DNA of 64,000 nucleotides from Lepidonotus clava (GCA_936440205.1 OW387133.1:48634374-48698373), one strand, 5' to 3'. Positions 54,901 through 60,539 are shown, counted from the first letter of the stretch. Made by a program: numbers and translations. Notes: generated by a model from the letters alone, not told the origin.

Positions 54901-55988
54901 GTCCATATCTAAACGCTTCATATTTCATGAAAGTGTTTACAAGTAAAACATACTAGGATTTTCTAGATTTTTTTCTGTATGTCGTAGACAATAAGTATAC
55001 AAATTTCTATGAGTACGCACTCTAGACGTAACTGTGGTTCCCTAGTAGAAATAGTTCTAGGGGCACTAACGTCATTTCGTGCTAATATGTGTGTAGATAT
55101 TTCCTTAAACCATTCAACAAATAATAGCTTTGGCGTGCGCCTGTCAAGACGCATGGCCGGCCTCTAGACGTCTCTTTCTGTCCCTAGTTTTGGGGAGGAA
55201 CGGTTAAGCTATAGCAGGTGGAGGCTTTACGTACTAACGGTGGTGGGACTTTTATTAACATATGTTTAACACAAACCTTTCCTATATGAAGAATTCTGGA
55301 TTTTTCCTTTGAAAGTGTAATCCGTTAAGTTGCTACTTATAACAAAAGTTAATTTGTGGAGAATATATCAAATGGCGTTTAATGAATTAAGTCCTTTCTC
55401 AACAGATTCGGTTCTTTTGAACCTACGGCTAAGAAGTTAAACGTCATATCCTAAAATAGATAATCAAATAAACCCTACAACATTTTCAAATTTAATCTTT
55501 TTTGTCATCGTATGATATGTATTTGGTTATGATGGGATTACACACATTTTAATTGGCTAGATGTGTAATGTAAACCATGGGTTACCATGAGCTTTTTTTT
55601 TCAAAGAAGCGACCTAACACAAGCTAGGTAGACTGGCATTAGATGGTTTGGTGTAGACTGACCAGTAGTTCCTCTGCATACCTGGAAATTGGGCATGGTG
55701 TGTCACAGCCTCTCGGTCGTGCCACTGTTCTGCAGCAACTAACCTTTGATTCTTTTCTCACCTTGCAGTGACGAACCCGACTACAAGAAGAGTGCAGGGT
55801 CCCTCGAGAGTGAGAGCAAACCGTTGGGAGAGAGTGACAGCGACTCCATGGCCGAGTACGAGGATACGGATCCCAGCAAGTTTAATGAGGATGGCTCTTT
55901 CATAGGCCAGTACGGTGGGAAGAAAAAGTCCAAAGACAAGATTGAACCTGATGCAACCTCACCCTCTGCCCTGTCGACGTTTGTATAA
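3889..55988 (+). CDS. Nrg: L1-family cell adhesion molecule (neuroglian / L1CAM / NrCAM type), whole multi-exon gene
   Basis: Twenty-one constitutive coding exons with matching phases and GT-AG borders join to 3,915 nt, giving 1,304 residues with exon 5a or 1,300 with 5b. The family's usual length is about 1,250-1,300. Approximate order: signal peptide 1-33, Ig1 40-132, Ig2 133-243, Ig3 244-343, Ig4 344-435, Ig5 436-534, Ig6 535-630, five FN3 domains 631-1164, membrane helix 1174-1196, tail 1197-1304. Each Ig domain keeps its Cys-Trp-Cys core. The tail has GGKYPV, FGEY, FIGQY (1276-1280) and terminal STFV. Known family role: a type I neuronal and epithelial membrane protein that mediates homophilic adhesion, axon growth and septate-junction or ankyrin-spectrin anchoring. 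Only one such gene lies in the window. Orthology to neuroglian rather than a lineage-specific paralogue is inferred, and the symbol is used in that sense. Confidence 0.95.
7555..7651 (+). repeat. Diverged duplicated segment, copy A
   Basis: This copy aligns with 8371-8472 over its whole length. Both contain ATCATAGAGTG / TTCATAGAGTG, then a GAGAGATG-CAGACA block, then ATATGTCCA and AACCTG / AGCCTG. Agreement looks like roughly 70 percent by eye. The two copies lie about 815 bp apart in direct orientation. They could be an old local duplication or two members of a dispersed repeat family. Confidence 0.55.
8371..8472 (+). repeat. Diverged duplicated segment, copy B
   Basis: This is the partner of the segment at 7555-7651, with the same order of matching blocks: CATAGAGTG, GAGAGATGACAGACA, ATATGTCCA, and CAATCTCAGCCTG corresponding to CAATTTCAACCTG. 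A short open frame crosses it but has no recognisable protein content. Confidence 0.55.
8794..8884. promoter_or_regulatory. Cluster of seven TGACAG hexamers
   Basis: TGACAG occurs at 8794, 8801, 8823, 8848, 8855 and 8879 on the plus strand. Its complement CTGTCA is at 8816. TGACAG is the core recognised by TALE homeodomain proteins (Meis/TGIF). Two of the pairs are spaced exactly 7 bp apart. The density suggests an enhancer or a decayed short tandem repeat. Function is inference. Confidence 0.4.
14130..14156 (+). other. Weak in-frame micro-exon candidate in intron 1
   Basis: A 27-nt stretch lies between CCCTCCCAG and a perfect GTAAGT donor. It is phase 1 on both sides, so it would add nine residues (beginning VHIPPYTGL) between the signal peptide and Ig1. 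Vertebrate L1 has a short alternative exon at this position. The pyrimidine tract is poor and a 21-kb intron offers several chance donors, so I keep confidence low. Confidence 0.15.
15660..16592. repeat. Minisatellite, ~75-bp unit, about ten or more imperfect copies
   Basis: A unit of about 75 bp recurs in direct orientation with landmarks TTGAATTGCTCAGAGGTGCTC, AGGCAGCTGAAC and GAGAACTGTCACAGAGTGCT. The 3' units (16030-16590) are close to each other, while the 5' units (15660-16000) are diverged. One or two units are internally shortened. Because 75 is divisible by three, minus-strand frames stay open with a 25-residue period. I regard those frames as by-products of the repeat. Confidence 0.85.
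16600..16990. promoter_or_regulatory. CpG-rich island in intron 1
   Basis: This is a GC- and CpG-rich block next to the minisatellite. It contains homeodomain-type TAATC/GATTG motifs (for example GCTAATCACG and CTGATTGCC around 16758-16780) and TCAAAG (TCF-like) near 16702. Frames are open on both strands here, as expected for GC-rich DNA, but none looks like a protein. It could be an intronic enhancer or an alternative promoter. Confidence 0.35.
17136..17175 (+). mobile_element. Possible 3' end of an old LINE
   Basis: A short hairpin, GGCTTTTAGCC, is followed directly by TGATTGAAATAAAGAATTGAT. This resembles the hairpin-plus-AATAAA tails of several invertebrate non-LTR retrotransposons. No reverse transcriptase coding is visible upstream, so at best it is a 5'-truncated remnant. 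The call rests on the tail alone. Confidence 0.25.
18640..19100. promoter_or_regulatory. CpG-rich island with CTCF-like site and G-quadruplex-type tract
   Basis: This is a strongly CpG-rich block 6 kb upstream of exon 2. The minus strand at 18873-18886 reads TCACCAGGGGGCAG, matching 13 of 14 positions of the CTCF consensus CCASYAGRKGGCRS. At 18995-19035 there is a run of G-rich repeats (GGGGCGCGGGGCGGG type) able to form a G-quadruplex. It could be an alternative promoter of the adhesion gene or an insulator-enhancer element. Open frames through it are typical GC artefacts. Confidence 0.4.
21079..21101. promoter_or_regulatory. CRE-like sites
   Basis: A perfect palindromic TGACGTCA at 21079-21086 is followed by TGACGTCC at 21095. 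Further ACGTCA/CGTCAC motifs occur to about 21220. TGACGTCA is the CREB/ATF recognition sequence. Whether it is used is unknown. Confidence 0.35.
22111..22124 (+). promoter_or_regulatory. CTCF-like site
   Basis: CCACCAGGGGGTGC matches 13 of 14 positions of CCASYAGRKGGCRS (the only mismatch is T for C). It sits in a GC-rich patch with several CACGTG-type E-box motifs at 22030-22084. CTCF is conserved in many bilaterians with a similar motif. Use as an insulator is inferred. Confidence 0.35.
25275..25389 (+). CDS. Nrg: Exon 2: first half of Ig1
   Basis: It enters in phase 1 and leaves in phase 2 (GTGAGT donor). It encodes residues about 34-71, starting [20 protein letters not shown], and includes the first Ig cysteine ([12 protein letters not shown]). 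PP-I-x-x-P followed by a B-strand cysteine is the usual start of the first Ig domain in this family. Ig1 belongs to the Ig1-Ig4 horseshoe that mediates homophilic binding in L1-type proteins. Confidence 0.92.
25751..25932 (+). CDS. Nrg: Exon 3: second half of Ig1
   Basis: This exon completes Ig1 (residues about 72-132). It carries the core tryptophan in QYYWEKDG, the [13 protein letters not shown] cysteine strand, and the linker toward Ig2. It enters in phase 2 and leaves in phase 1 at AGCAT|GTGAGT. Ig1 split across two exons is typical of L1-family genes. Confidence 0.94.
26226..26397. mobile_element. Short hAT-like MITE, 172 bp
   Basis: It begins CAGGGATGTAAGTT and ends AACTTATATCCCTG, an inverted terminal repeat with one mismatch. 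The CAGGG start is typical of hAT-type elements. There is no coding capacity. The interior repeats TTTCCGATTTTTTC twice. A clear 8-bp target duplication is not visible; the flanks (ACATATA and CATGATATA) match only partly. It lies in intron 3. Confidence 0.55.
26587..26772 (+). CDS. Nrg: Exon 4: first half of Ig2
   Basis: It encodes residues about 133-194. It starts [20 protein letters not shown], contains the first Ig2 cysteine (LLLKCSPP) and the core tryptophan (DISWTFGG), and ends VTIDYD. It is phase 1 at both ends. It is followed by two alternative candidates for the second half of the domain (exons 5a and 5b). Confidence 0.94.
27287..27433 (+). CDS. Nrg: Exon 5a: second half of Ig2, alternative version a
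   Basis: It is 147 nt, phase 1 at both ends, with acceptor CCATGTAG and donor GTAGTC. It encodes 49 residues starting [17 protein letters not shown] and then [14 protein letters not shown], with the second Ig2 cysteine at YVC and an extra adjacent Cys pair. GN-L-FAN followed by Y-x-C is the conserved Ig2 ending in L1-family proteins (human L1 has GNLYFANV). Exon 5b encodes the same segment, so use of one or the other is expected. Inclusion of both would duplicate half a domain. Confidence 0.88.
27434..27797 (+). other. Intron between the two Ig2 exons, with inverted repeat
   Basis: This is a 364-nt spacer between exons 5a and 5b. TGGCGTCAC at 27525-27533 is perfectly complementary to GTGACGCCA at 27586-27594 and could form a 9-bp stem. 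Several TGACG/CGTCA motifs recur between 27525 and 27630. RNA pairing near mutually exclusive exons can control choice in other genes, but such a role here is inference. Confidence 0.4.
27798..27932 (+). CDS. Nrg: Exon 5b: second half of Ig2, alternative version b
   Basis: It is 135 nt, phase 1 at both ends, with acceptor CCCACACCAG and donor GTAAAC. It encodes 45 residues starting [19 protein letters not shown] and then [15 protein letters not shown], with the single expected second cysteine. It aligns with 5a at GN-(L/I)-HFAN, at Y-V-C and at the following N and G, but differs over most of the strands and loops after the cysteine. The pair looks like an old tandem exon duplication used mutually exclusively. 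It gives a 1,300-residue protein. Confidence 0.88.
28719..28998. mobile_element. hAT-like MITE, 280 bp, copy 1
   Basis: It starts CAGGGTATCAACCACACAGG and ends TTGGTTGGTACCCTG, so the ends are inverted repeats (about 14 bp, one mismatch). It is flanked by TTTGGC on both sides (28713-28718 and 28999-29004), a likely target duplication. The interior is rich in CAGGGAAAACACAGGGAATT-type repeats and has no coding capacity. It is closely similar to the element at 62719-63048. It lies in intron 5. Confidence 0.75.
29443..29545 (+). CDS. Nrg: Exon 6: first half of Ig3
   Basis: It encodes residues about 244-277: [12 protein letters not shown], then the first cysteine in [10 protein letters not shown]. 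It enters in phase 1 (acceptor TTAACCCTAG) and leaves in phase 2 (GTAAGT). A TAC codon spans the junction into the next exon, giving the family motif GYPTPRVTW. Confidence 0.93.
29896..30092 (+). CDS. Nrg: Exon 7: second half of Ig3
   Basis: It continues [12 protein letters not shown] with the core tryptophan, then [20 protein letters not shown] with the second cysteine and the usual D-x-G-x-Y-x-C strand. It ends FELTVE in phase 1 before GTAAGT. It spans residues about 278-343. Confidence 0.95.
30684..30815 (+). CDS. Nrg: Exon 8: first half of Ig4
   Basis: It encodes [20 protein letters not shown], the first cysteine ([16 protein letters not shown]) and INGVPIG, residues about 344-387. It is phase 1 at both ends. 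PYF/W at the start of Ig4 and W-x-INGVP are diagnostic of this family (human L1: PYW...WRINGIP). The following intron holds a micro-exon candidate. Confidence 0.95.
32741..32761 (+). CDS. Nrg: Candidate 21-nt cassette micro-exon within Ig4
   Basis: It lies between a strong acceptor (CTTTTTTGTTTTAACAACAG) and a GTGAGT donor at 32762. It is 21 nt, phase 1 at both ends, so inclusion keeps the frame. The junction would change G-D-S into G-AVNVLSQH-S, adding seven residues between the C-strand half (INGVPIG) and the rest of Ig4. Without it, Ig4 already has the same spacing as human L1, so it would be an optional cassette. Support is splice sites and frame only. Confidence 0.4.
33009..33152 (+). 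CDS. Nrg: Exon 9: second half of Ig4
   Basis: It encodes [20 protein letters not shown], then [20 protein letters not shown] with the second Ig4 cysteine, then KNVYLNVLG. It spans residues about 388-435 and is phase 1 at both ends. The QCNATN-HGY strand is characteristic of Ig4 in neuroglian-type proteins. Confidence 0.94.
33490..33692 (+). CDS. Nrg: Exon 10: first part of Ig5
   Basis: It encodes [20 protein letters not shown], the first cysteine ([17 protein letters not shown]) and the tryptophan core, ending NLTIK in phase 0. It spans residues about 436-503. The next exon supplies the F-strand cysteine. Confidence 0.95.
34073..34163 (+). CDS. Nrg: Exon 11: second part of Ig5
   Basis: This short exon encodes [20 protein letters not shown] and then [10 protein letters not shown], completing Ig5 with D-E-G-x-Y-x-C. 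It enters in phase 0 and leaves in phase 1 (GTAAGT). It spans residues about 504-533. Confidence 0.95.
34620..34910 (+). CDS. Nrg: Exon 12: complete Ig6
   Basis: One exon encodes the whole sixth Ig domain (residues about 534-630): [20 protein letters not shown], then [19 protein letters not shown], and [20 protein letters not shown]. Both cysteines and the tryptophan are present. I see no RGD of the kind found in vertebrate L1 Ig6. It is phase 1 at both ends. Confidence 0.96.
35338..35708 (+). CDS. Nrg: Exon 13: FN3-1 and start of FN3-2
   Basis: [20 protein letters not shown] begins the first FN3 domain directly after Ig6, followed by [20 protein letters not shown] and [15 protein letters not shown]. 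The end, [20 protein letters not shown], starts FN3-2 and stops at ITWD in phase 0 (GTGAGT). It spans residues about 631-754. An exon crossing the FN3-1/FN3-2 border is usual in this family. Confidence 0.96.
35965..36205 (+). CDS. Nrg: Exon 14: rest of FN3-2
   Basis: It encodes [20 protein letters not shown], then [20 protein letters not shown], and the family-typical IVGYSGEG ending (L1 has TIGYSGED). The donor is taken at 36206 (GTGAGT); an alternative GTGGTG three bases upstream would drop one residue. It spans residues about 755-834 and leaves in phase 1. Confidence 0.95.
36578..36964 (+). CDS. Nrg: Exon 15: complete FN3-3 with multibasic cleavage site
   Basis: It encodes [49 protein letters not shown] and, at residues 910-917 (36802-36825), the multibasic run RRKRRARR followed by Q. 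Vertebrate L1 and several relatives are cut by furin-type proteases or plasmin at basic sites in FN3-3. This run contains overlapping R-x-(K/R)-R motifs, so cleavage into a large ectodomain and a membrane stub is plausible. It is phase 1 at both ends. Confidence 0.95.
37243..37365 (+). CDS. Nrg: Exon 16: first part of FN3-4
   Basis: It encodes [20 protein letters not shown], then [20 protein letters not shown]. The W-x-PP-x-x-x-NG-x-I-x-x-Y-x-L pattern is the core of the fourth FN3 domain in L1-family proteins. It spans residues about 964-1004 and is phase 1 at both ends. Confidence 0.95.
38008..38181 (+). CDS. Nrg: Exon 17: second part of FN3-4
   Basis: It encodes [20 protein letters not shown], then [20 protein letters not shown] and [14 protein letters not shown]. 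The L-x-x-x-TDYR-x-x-x-A-T pattern closes FN3-4. It spans residues about 1005-1062 and is phase 1 at both ends (GTAAGT donor). Confidence 0.95.
38919..39221 (+). CDS. Nrg: Exon 18: complete FN3-5
   Basis: It encodes [50 protein letters not shown] and [20 protein letters not shown]. This is the last FN3 domain (residues about 1063-1163). It is phase 1 at both ends. It is followed by a 5.8-kb intron before the membrane exon. Confidence 0.96.
39814..39825 (+). CDS. Nrg: Candidate 12-nt cassette micro-exon before the membrane segment
   Basis: Bases GCAGTACTGCTG sit between TGTCCTTTATTATAG and a consensus GTAAGT. The length is 12 nt, phase 1 on both sides, so inclusion would insert GSTA between FN3-5 and the juxtamembrane sequence. 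An acceptor at 39792 would give a 33-nt in-frame version instead. Both splice sites are strong. There is no other evidence that it is used. Confidence 0.4.
43964..44022. repeat. Inverted homopolymer: G15, 26-nt spacer, C18
   Basis: A run of 15 G (43964-43978) is followed 26 nt later by a run of 18 C (44005-44022). In single-stranded DNA or RNA this is a perfect GC stem with a 26-nt loop. Such tracts are unstable and are also prone to sequencing error, so the exact lengths should not be trusted. Confidence 0.85.
44581..45066 (+). other. Possible in-frame 5' extension of the membrane exon (mucin-like)
   Basis: The frame of exon 19 is open for 486 nt upstream, back to a CTCCTCCAG acceptor-like site at 44580 whose phase (1) fits exon 18. 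The extension would add 162 residues rich in Ser, Thr, Ala and Pro, with N-glycosylation sequons (INAT, NMTT, STNDT). An ATG at 44784 with G at +4 could alternatively start a short form. Some L1 relatives carry Pro/Ala/Thr-rich juxtamembrane inserts. The region is GC-rich, which makes long frames common by chance, so this stays tentative. Confidence 0.3.
45067..45192 (+). CDS. Nrg: Exon 19: transmembrane segment and juxtamembrane motif
   Basis: After TCCTTTCCAG it encodes [10 protein letters not shown], then the helix [20 protein letters not shown] (residues about 1174-1193), CLI, and the positive stop [12 protein letters not shown]-x-G-x-MCA-I-A and KRN-GGKYP are near-diagnostic of L1-family proteins. 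In relatives the GGKYPV-type stretch binds FERM-domain proteins. It is phase 1 at both ends (GTAAGT). Confidence 0.97.
49919..49965. repeat. GTGACAG repeated three times at exact 20-bp spacing
   Basis: GTGACAG starts at 49919, 49939 and 49959, with GAGCTGT between the copies. The 20-bp period points to a short tandem repeat. The hexamer TGACAG is a TALE homeodomain core, as in the cluster at 8794. Confidence 0.6.
51471..51575. repeat. 35-bp tandem repeat, three copies, next to the exon 20 acceptor
   Basis: Units start at 51471, 51506 and 51541 with TACTACGTAACGAGTCCCT, followed by a pyrimidine-rich ACTTTACCA-CCTCC part. The third copy runs into the polypyrimidine tract of exon 20 (start 51584). 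The TACTACGTAAC core resembles a branch-site sequence, so the array may multiply branch point and pyrimidine-tract copies. Confidence 0.85.
51584..51662 (+). CDS. Nrg: Exon 20: proximal cytoplasmic tail with FGEY
   Basis: It encodes [20 protein letters not shown] and FGEYTK, completing KYPV-HEKEK across the junction. FGEY is conserved in L1, NrCAM and neurofascin tails. It spans residues 1206-1231 plus two bases (phase 2) before GTAAGT. If the donor is not used, a stop follows immediately, which would give a form lacking the ankyrin site. Confidence 0.95.
53432..53506 (+). promoter_or_regulatory. Promoter-like block in intron 20
   Basis: Within 75 bp lie a CACGTG E-box (53432-53437), the palindrome GCGCATGCGC (53448-53457, an NRF1-type site), a TATATATAAG TATA-like box (53475-53484), and an inverted repeat TATAAGC...GCTTATA (53479-53506). 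The arrangement resembles a core promoter. No transcript start can be shown, and a downstream coding exon with its own start codon is not apparent. Confidence 0.3.
54037..54057 (+). CDS. Nrg: Candidate 21-nt cytoplasmic cassette exon encoding a YMEL sorting motif
   Basis: It lies between a strong acceptor (CCTTCTCGTCTTCTAG) and donor AAG|GTAAAC. It enters and leaves in phase 2 and is 21 nt, so inclusion keeps the frame and turns ...FGEYTKT-DEPDY... into ...FGEYTKT-PYMELKS-DEPDY.... YMEL fits Yxx-phi, the AP-2 clathrin adaptor signal. In vertebrate L1 a 12-nt neuronal mini-exon adds RSLE immediately after FGEY, creating YRSL, which drives endocytosis. Position, size class and motif all match that arrangement. 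Use is inferred, with no RNA evidence. Confidence 0.65.
55769..55988 (+). CDS. Nrg: Exon 21: distal tail with ankyrin-binding FIGQY, PDZ ligand and stop
   Basis: It encodes [20 protein letters not shown], an acidic serine-rich stretch ([14 protein letters not shown]), then [16 protein letters not shown] (FIGQY at residues 1276-1280) and a C-terminus ending SALSTFV before TAA at 55986-55988. FIGQY binds ankyrin in this family, and phosphorylation of its tyrosine releases ankyrin. The final T-F-V is a class I PDZ ligand, as NrCAM ends SFV. It enters in phase 2. Confidence 0.97.
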
Positions 55989-56569
55989 TGACAGGGCCAG
56001 AGCGTGAAGGTTCCCCGTCATCCACCACCACCCGGCCCCTCACCGGGACACCGTGCTGAGGTAGCAACTTACAGAGAAAACTATGATAATTCGGACTTGA
56101 ACAATTCTTTTGAATCATTTGGAATGTGGACATGGGTTATGGCATACGGAGGGTATTTTGTCTCATGCGTGCACATATGGTATGGTATTGAGCTGTTTCA
56201 CCGAGGACTCTGCGCCGGTCGATTGTCAAGATCTTCATTGCCCGCTCGCCGCAAACACCAACAGTACTCTGCAATGGCCCATTATAACTACACGAGCAGA
56301 GGAACGCGAGCCGAAGAGCGGGTTGTCTTGTGCAGGCTGTGGGACGCGAGGCCTGGATCACCAATACCAACCCTGTTCTCACATGGCACAATGTTTCCCT
56401 TAGACCAGGTGCAGTCCACAAAGGAATTCAAAGACAAATCTCAGCCAGGCTGATGTGAATGTATCACTGCTTCCAAGGTCATTGAATGGTGGATACAGCA
56501 TCAGCCAGGAACCACGAAATCAAACCAGTAAAAAAAGACAAAGTTTTAATAACCTATCTGACGGTTCCG

Positions 56570-56583
56570 GCAGCAGGGGGCGC
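56570..56583 (+). promoter_or_regulatory. CTCF-like site just downstream of the coding end
   Basis: GCAGCAGGGGGCGC matches 13 of 14 positions of CCASYAGRKGGCRS. A second partial match (core only) lies on the minus strand at 56801-56814. The two face each other about 230 bp apart. Binding is not shown. Confidence 0.35.
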
Positions 56584-57372
56584 CACAGCTGACGATTAGA
56601 GGATATATACTAAGTGTAGAAGAGGGAGAGACTGAGCTGTACATAGCGCTGGTGGCGCCGCCTAGCCTGCGCTCCCTGCTGCCGGCCGCTTGACGTAGGG
56701 ACGACGTAGAAACCACGTGACGGGCCTCACTTGGAGTGCGCATGTCTTGTGTAGGCTCGATGTGTGTGTGTGTGTCAGCTTTAAAGGTGTGTGACGACAG
56801 GGGCGCCCTCTGTAGTGTGGTAGTGATAACATGTGAACAGCGTTTACAGGACCCCAAGCAAGAGCATGGAATCCCTCTGCCTCGTTTGTTTTCATTCTTT
56901 GTAAAGTAATTCACTGCTGCCTTGGATCTAAGCGAGTCACTATGCATAGGTTTTTTGGTTAAAGCCTTCTCGACCCTATAGCCGGTTAAAAAGTAAAGTG
57001 TGTGCTGTGTTACTCTTGTCGGCCCGTACCCCGGGGCTGGAGCCATCAAATGGACCGATTTTTCTTCGAGTTTGTTGTTCTGCCAGAGGACGCGAGGTGG
57101 CAAAATGTGGACCTTGAGTTTAGAAAAGAAAACCCAGCTCAAAAATACTGAATCCTCAAAAAACAATGTTTTTGCCTGCTCCGATGTCGTATATCTCTCG
57201 ATGTTGGCCTAAGCAATGGACGTAAAAAGTGTGTATTTGTGAGGGTTGGAGGTTGTATCAGGAAAGAAAGAACAATCCTAGAAAATGTTGTTTATGCTTG
57301 ACACTCGACTATTAATCTTAGGTTAGTAAGAATCCCAGTGACACCTAATGACGATACGTCGTTTTCACTCTC

Positions 57373-57403
57373 TGACGTCATGAACTACGTCATGAAGACG
57401 TCA
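57373..57403. promoter_or_regulatory. Three CRE-like ACGTCA motifs
   Basis: TGACGTCA at 57373-57380, TACGTCA at 57386-57392 and GACGTCA at 57397-57403 lie at 11-13 bp spacing. This could be an enhancer element, or simply a local repeat in the 3' UTR. Confidence 0.3.
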
Positions 57404-58443
57404 CTCATCCTCCGACATGACCAGCCTGAGGCCAGGATCCCACGCCATCCTCGCCGACAACCAGCAAATTACACCTGCCTTCGGTCGTTGTTCACTTTCT
57501 ACTGGCTAACGGGAAAAGTAACAAACAGTAAAGACTTGCACTGCAATTTCAAGTATTTTTTCTAAATTTGTTATGAACAAGACATCTGTAATAATGCCTG
57601 CACATAATATATTCGTTGGAATGTTAACTTTTGTACCGGAGAAGTTGAGCCAGGGTAAAGATTTTTTATAATTAAGTGATATCGATTTAGCTAAAGTTAG
57701 CTACTTTAATTGGTATTCTGTTGAAAGTATCTACCTAAAGACTAAGTACATTGTGACTTTTTGCTGTTAGCATATCATAGTTGGTTAATCTTTGTGCACA
57801 CGTTGCCAAGTCCACGGAGAGCGATCTTCATGACGCTCTCATTTTAAGTGATTTTATGAGCATCACTTGAGTTTCACTAAATATTTATGTCAAGTTTTTC
57901 ATGGTGTTATCCTTAAGACATCATAAAATTATTGCACCAATGTGGAAATCTTAATCGTGGGGAGAAAGTATGGGGTTTGTGCCGGTTGCCTTCGTTTGGC
58001 TTTTCAAAGTGTTTAAAAGTTATTTTTCCCAGGTAGTAAGTGTTCGATTATTGTGTAGACCCCATCTGCTGATTCCATAGGATTCCCCGGACCTCAGAAA
58101 GGGTCGCCAGAAGCTATTTTCTTTATCATCAAATTATTGTAACTGGATAATGGTAAAATTGTTATGCTGTTGGACACTATAACTCTATAAGCCGCGTTTT
58201 TGTCAGCTGTCGTCACAATCATGTTAATTTAACACTATAAAACCGTACGCAGAACGTCTTTATATCCATGACCGAAAACCCTTTTTGTTCTATATTGTAA
58301 CTATTATAGTAAAAGTGTAGATTTTTTATGCCGTCTTATGTTTGACGCCGCGTTTTGTCAATTTCTGTTCCATCCATGTTCATTCAAAGCCATAATCATG
58401 TACACAGAATGGCTCCGGCCGAAAAGTACATAAAGGTTAGAGA

Positions 58444-58695
58444 TGTCAGCTACAGACACAGATAGACATGTCAGTTACTGACACATATATCAGGAACTCA
58501 TTAACATATTTCAGTTACTGATATAAGTACGTTATTGACAAAAACATGCCAGTGACTTCCATATATCAGTTACTGCCAAAGGTATATTTGTCAGTCAGTG
58601 ACACATAGAGGTCAGTTGCTGACAACAGTAGACATGTCAAACGCTGACAGGATGCCAGTGTGTTGGCGAGAATATAGAATGTCAGTTTACTGACT
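58444..58695. repeat. Array of imperfect GTCAGT-nnACTGAC palindromes
   Basis: TGTCAGTTACTGACA-like units recur about ten times in 250 bp, some complete (around 58470 and 58595) and some as half units. Each full unit is nearly self-complementary. If the region is in the 3' UTR, the RNA would contain a row of small hairpins or repeated protein-binding motifs. Confidence 0.65.
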
Positions 58696-60539
58696 TAGAA
58701 AGGTGCTTCTTTGCCGCGGTAGAGTGGTTATGTACTCTCAGTCCTTATTCCTTATTTAAGAGGTTCAAACTTGTATTATATGTTTTTAATTTGTAAAATA
58801 TAAACAGAGCCTGTGTGTTGGAGATTTTATTTGATTGTACAGAAGCACAGTCGCTAGCAGTAATCAACCTTGTGCCCTGTCCTGTGTACATAAAGACTTC
58901 ACCAGGAATCTGATAGGTGTTGATTATCATGTGTGTGTTTGTGTCTTCACCAGTCGTCGCTGCCGGCCAGGTTCGTCTCAGACCCCCGCAGTTGCTGAAA
59001 GCAGAGCACGTAGACGTTTAGTACTAGGGGCTGGCCGCCGTACGTAGGCCCACGTCCCCAGCTTGTAGGCCGTAGACCCGTCAAATCTTAGTGAGGCTGC
59101 TATGACTTGGATGATTATACATTTCTCAGTGTACAGATAATCGTGTTGTAGACTAATCGCAGCTTTCTGATTGCCTTGATGATGATAAAGCTTATATGCT
59201 GGAGCGAGTGGAGCAGTGTAGACAAATTGTCGATATTTTCTGCTTGAGAACAAGTGAGTGTTTGTGTGCGAGTGACATCCCTCTCCCCCTCCCGACAGCT
59301 TCAAATGAAACCAAGAAACAATGCATAACATTAATATTATTATATAGGATGGGTTTGCGACGGTGTGCGGCCATAGACAGGTCACATGTTCAAGGGCCTT
59401 GGCAGGTCACTTGTATAACGGCACATCTTGGTGAACAGGCCACTTGTCGGCTTGTCTGTAAATGTATGGCGTAGCACCTGAACACAGGTATATCACCTAA
59501 TGCTATAGAACCAGAATGTTATAGGACTTGTATGGCAAAGTAAATGCTCTGGCAGGTGCGTCACTGTGTATAGGCCCTGCTCTGTGTGGCTGGTCGCATT
59601 TTTCTCTTTCTGCACCAACTCAAATTTTACTGGAGAGGAAGTTGTTAACAAATCAGATTCGTTCTCGTGGCTCCTTTTTGTCCATACTCGTATAATATCA
59701 GCAATTTTGATCACCAGCGTATATATTATATACATAGTCAGAAATCCACGTTGACGAAGAAACCATTTCATCTTTTCAAGCTTGTGTGTTGGTTCAGATC
59801 TGACTTGATTGGAAACCCTAATCCAGAAGAACAGTCTGTGGTATATATGTTTCTGATGTATCCATACCAAAGCACCTTCTCGTGAGAATCTTGTTAGGCT
59901 TACCGTGAAAGTGGATGCACTTCGCAGTGTCAGTGACCAAGCTGTTGTGCAGTGAACCTCTTCTCTCCTCGCAAATTCACGTTGTAAACGAGATTATAAT
60001 CTAGTCACATGCTGAAAGTATTGCGGTAAAATATTCTGCCTGGCCATATCCGTGTTGCATTCGTATTCTCTAGGTCTAGTTTATGATAATAACTTAGCTG
60101 CATGGGTCCTTTTGGGACGCCCCCAAGGCCCTGTTAGGGTCCTCCCATGCCGTGCTAAGGCCCTTTAAGGGTCACGCAGTCAGCGGGCACAGGCATTCTC
60201 ACCGTCTCTCGACGTACCTGGTTCCATCTCCTATACTAACGTACATCATTGCACCCGAACCAGCCACCCAATAAAAGTGATGTATTATAATAATGTTGTA
60301 CTCACAGAGCATCATAGACAAACCAAATGCACCTTTTCTGACAAAATACTGATATTCTATGGGAGTTGATATAGCATATTGATGATACAAGTACAAAGAG
60401 AAGCAATTCATGTTTGCGTGTCTGCCAGTCCTACCAACCTTCTCAAACTGGTCTCTGCCTCAGTGTTCATTAATGTGTAAACAAGGGAAAAAACAGTCGA
60501 TTTATTTTTGTGATCTGAAAAAAGAAGAAGCGTCACTGG

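Larger units (their letters stand above)
51663..55768 (+). other. Intron 20 (4.1 kb) apart from the micro-exon
   Basis: Besides the cassette exon at 54037 and the promoter-like block near 53450, I see only AT-rich intronic sequence. A cluster of GGTAC motifs (five in about 45 bp) sits at 52578-52613. No other phase-2 exon with recognisable content was found. Confidence 0.5.
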
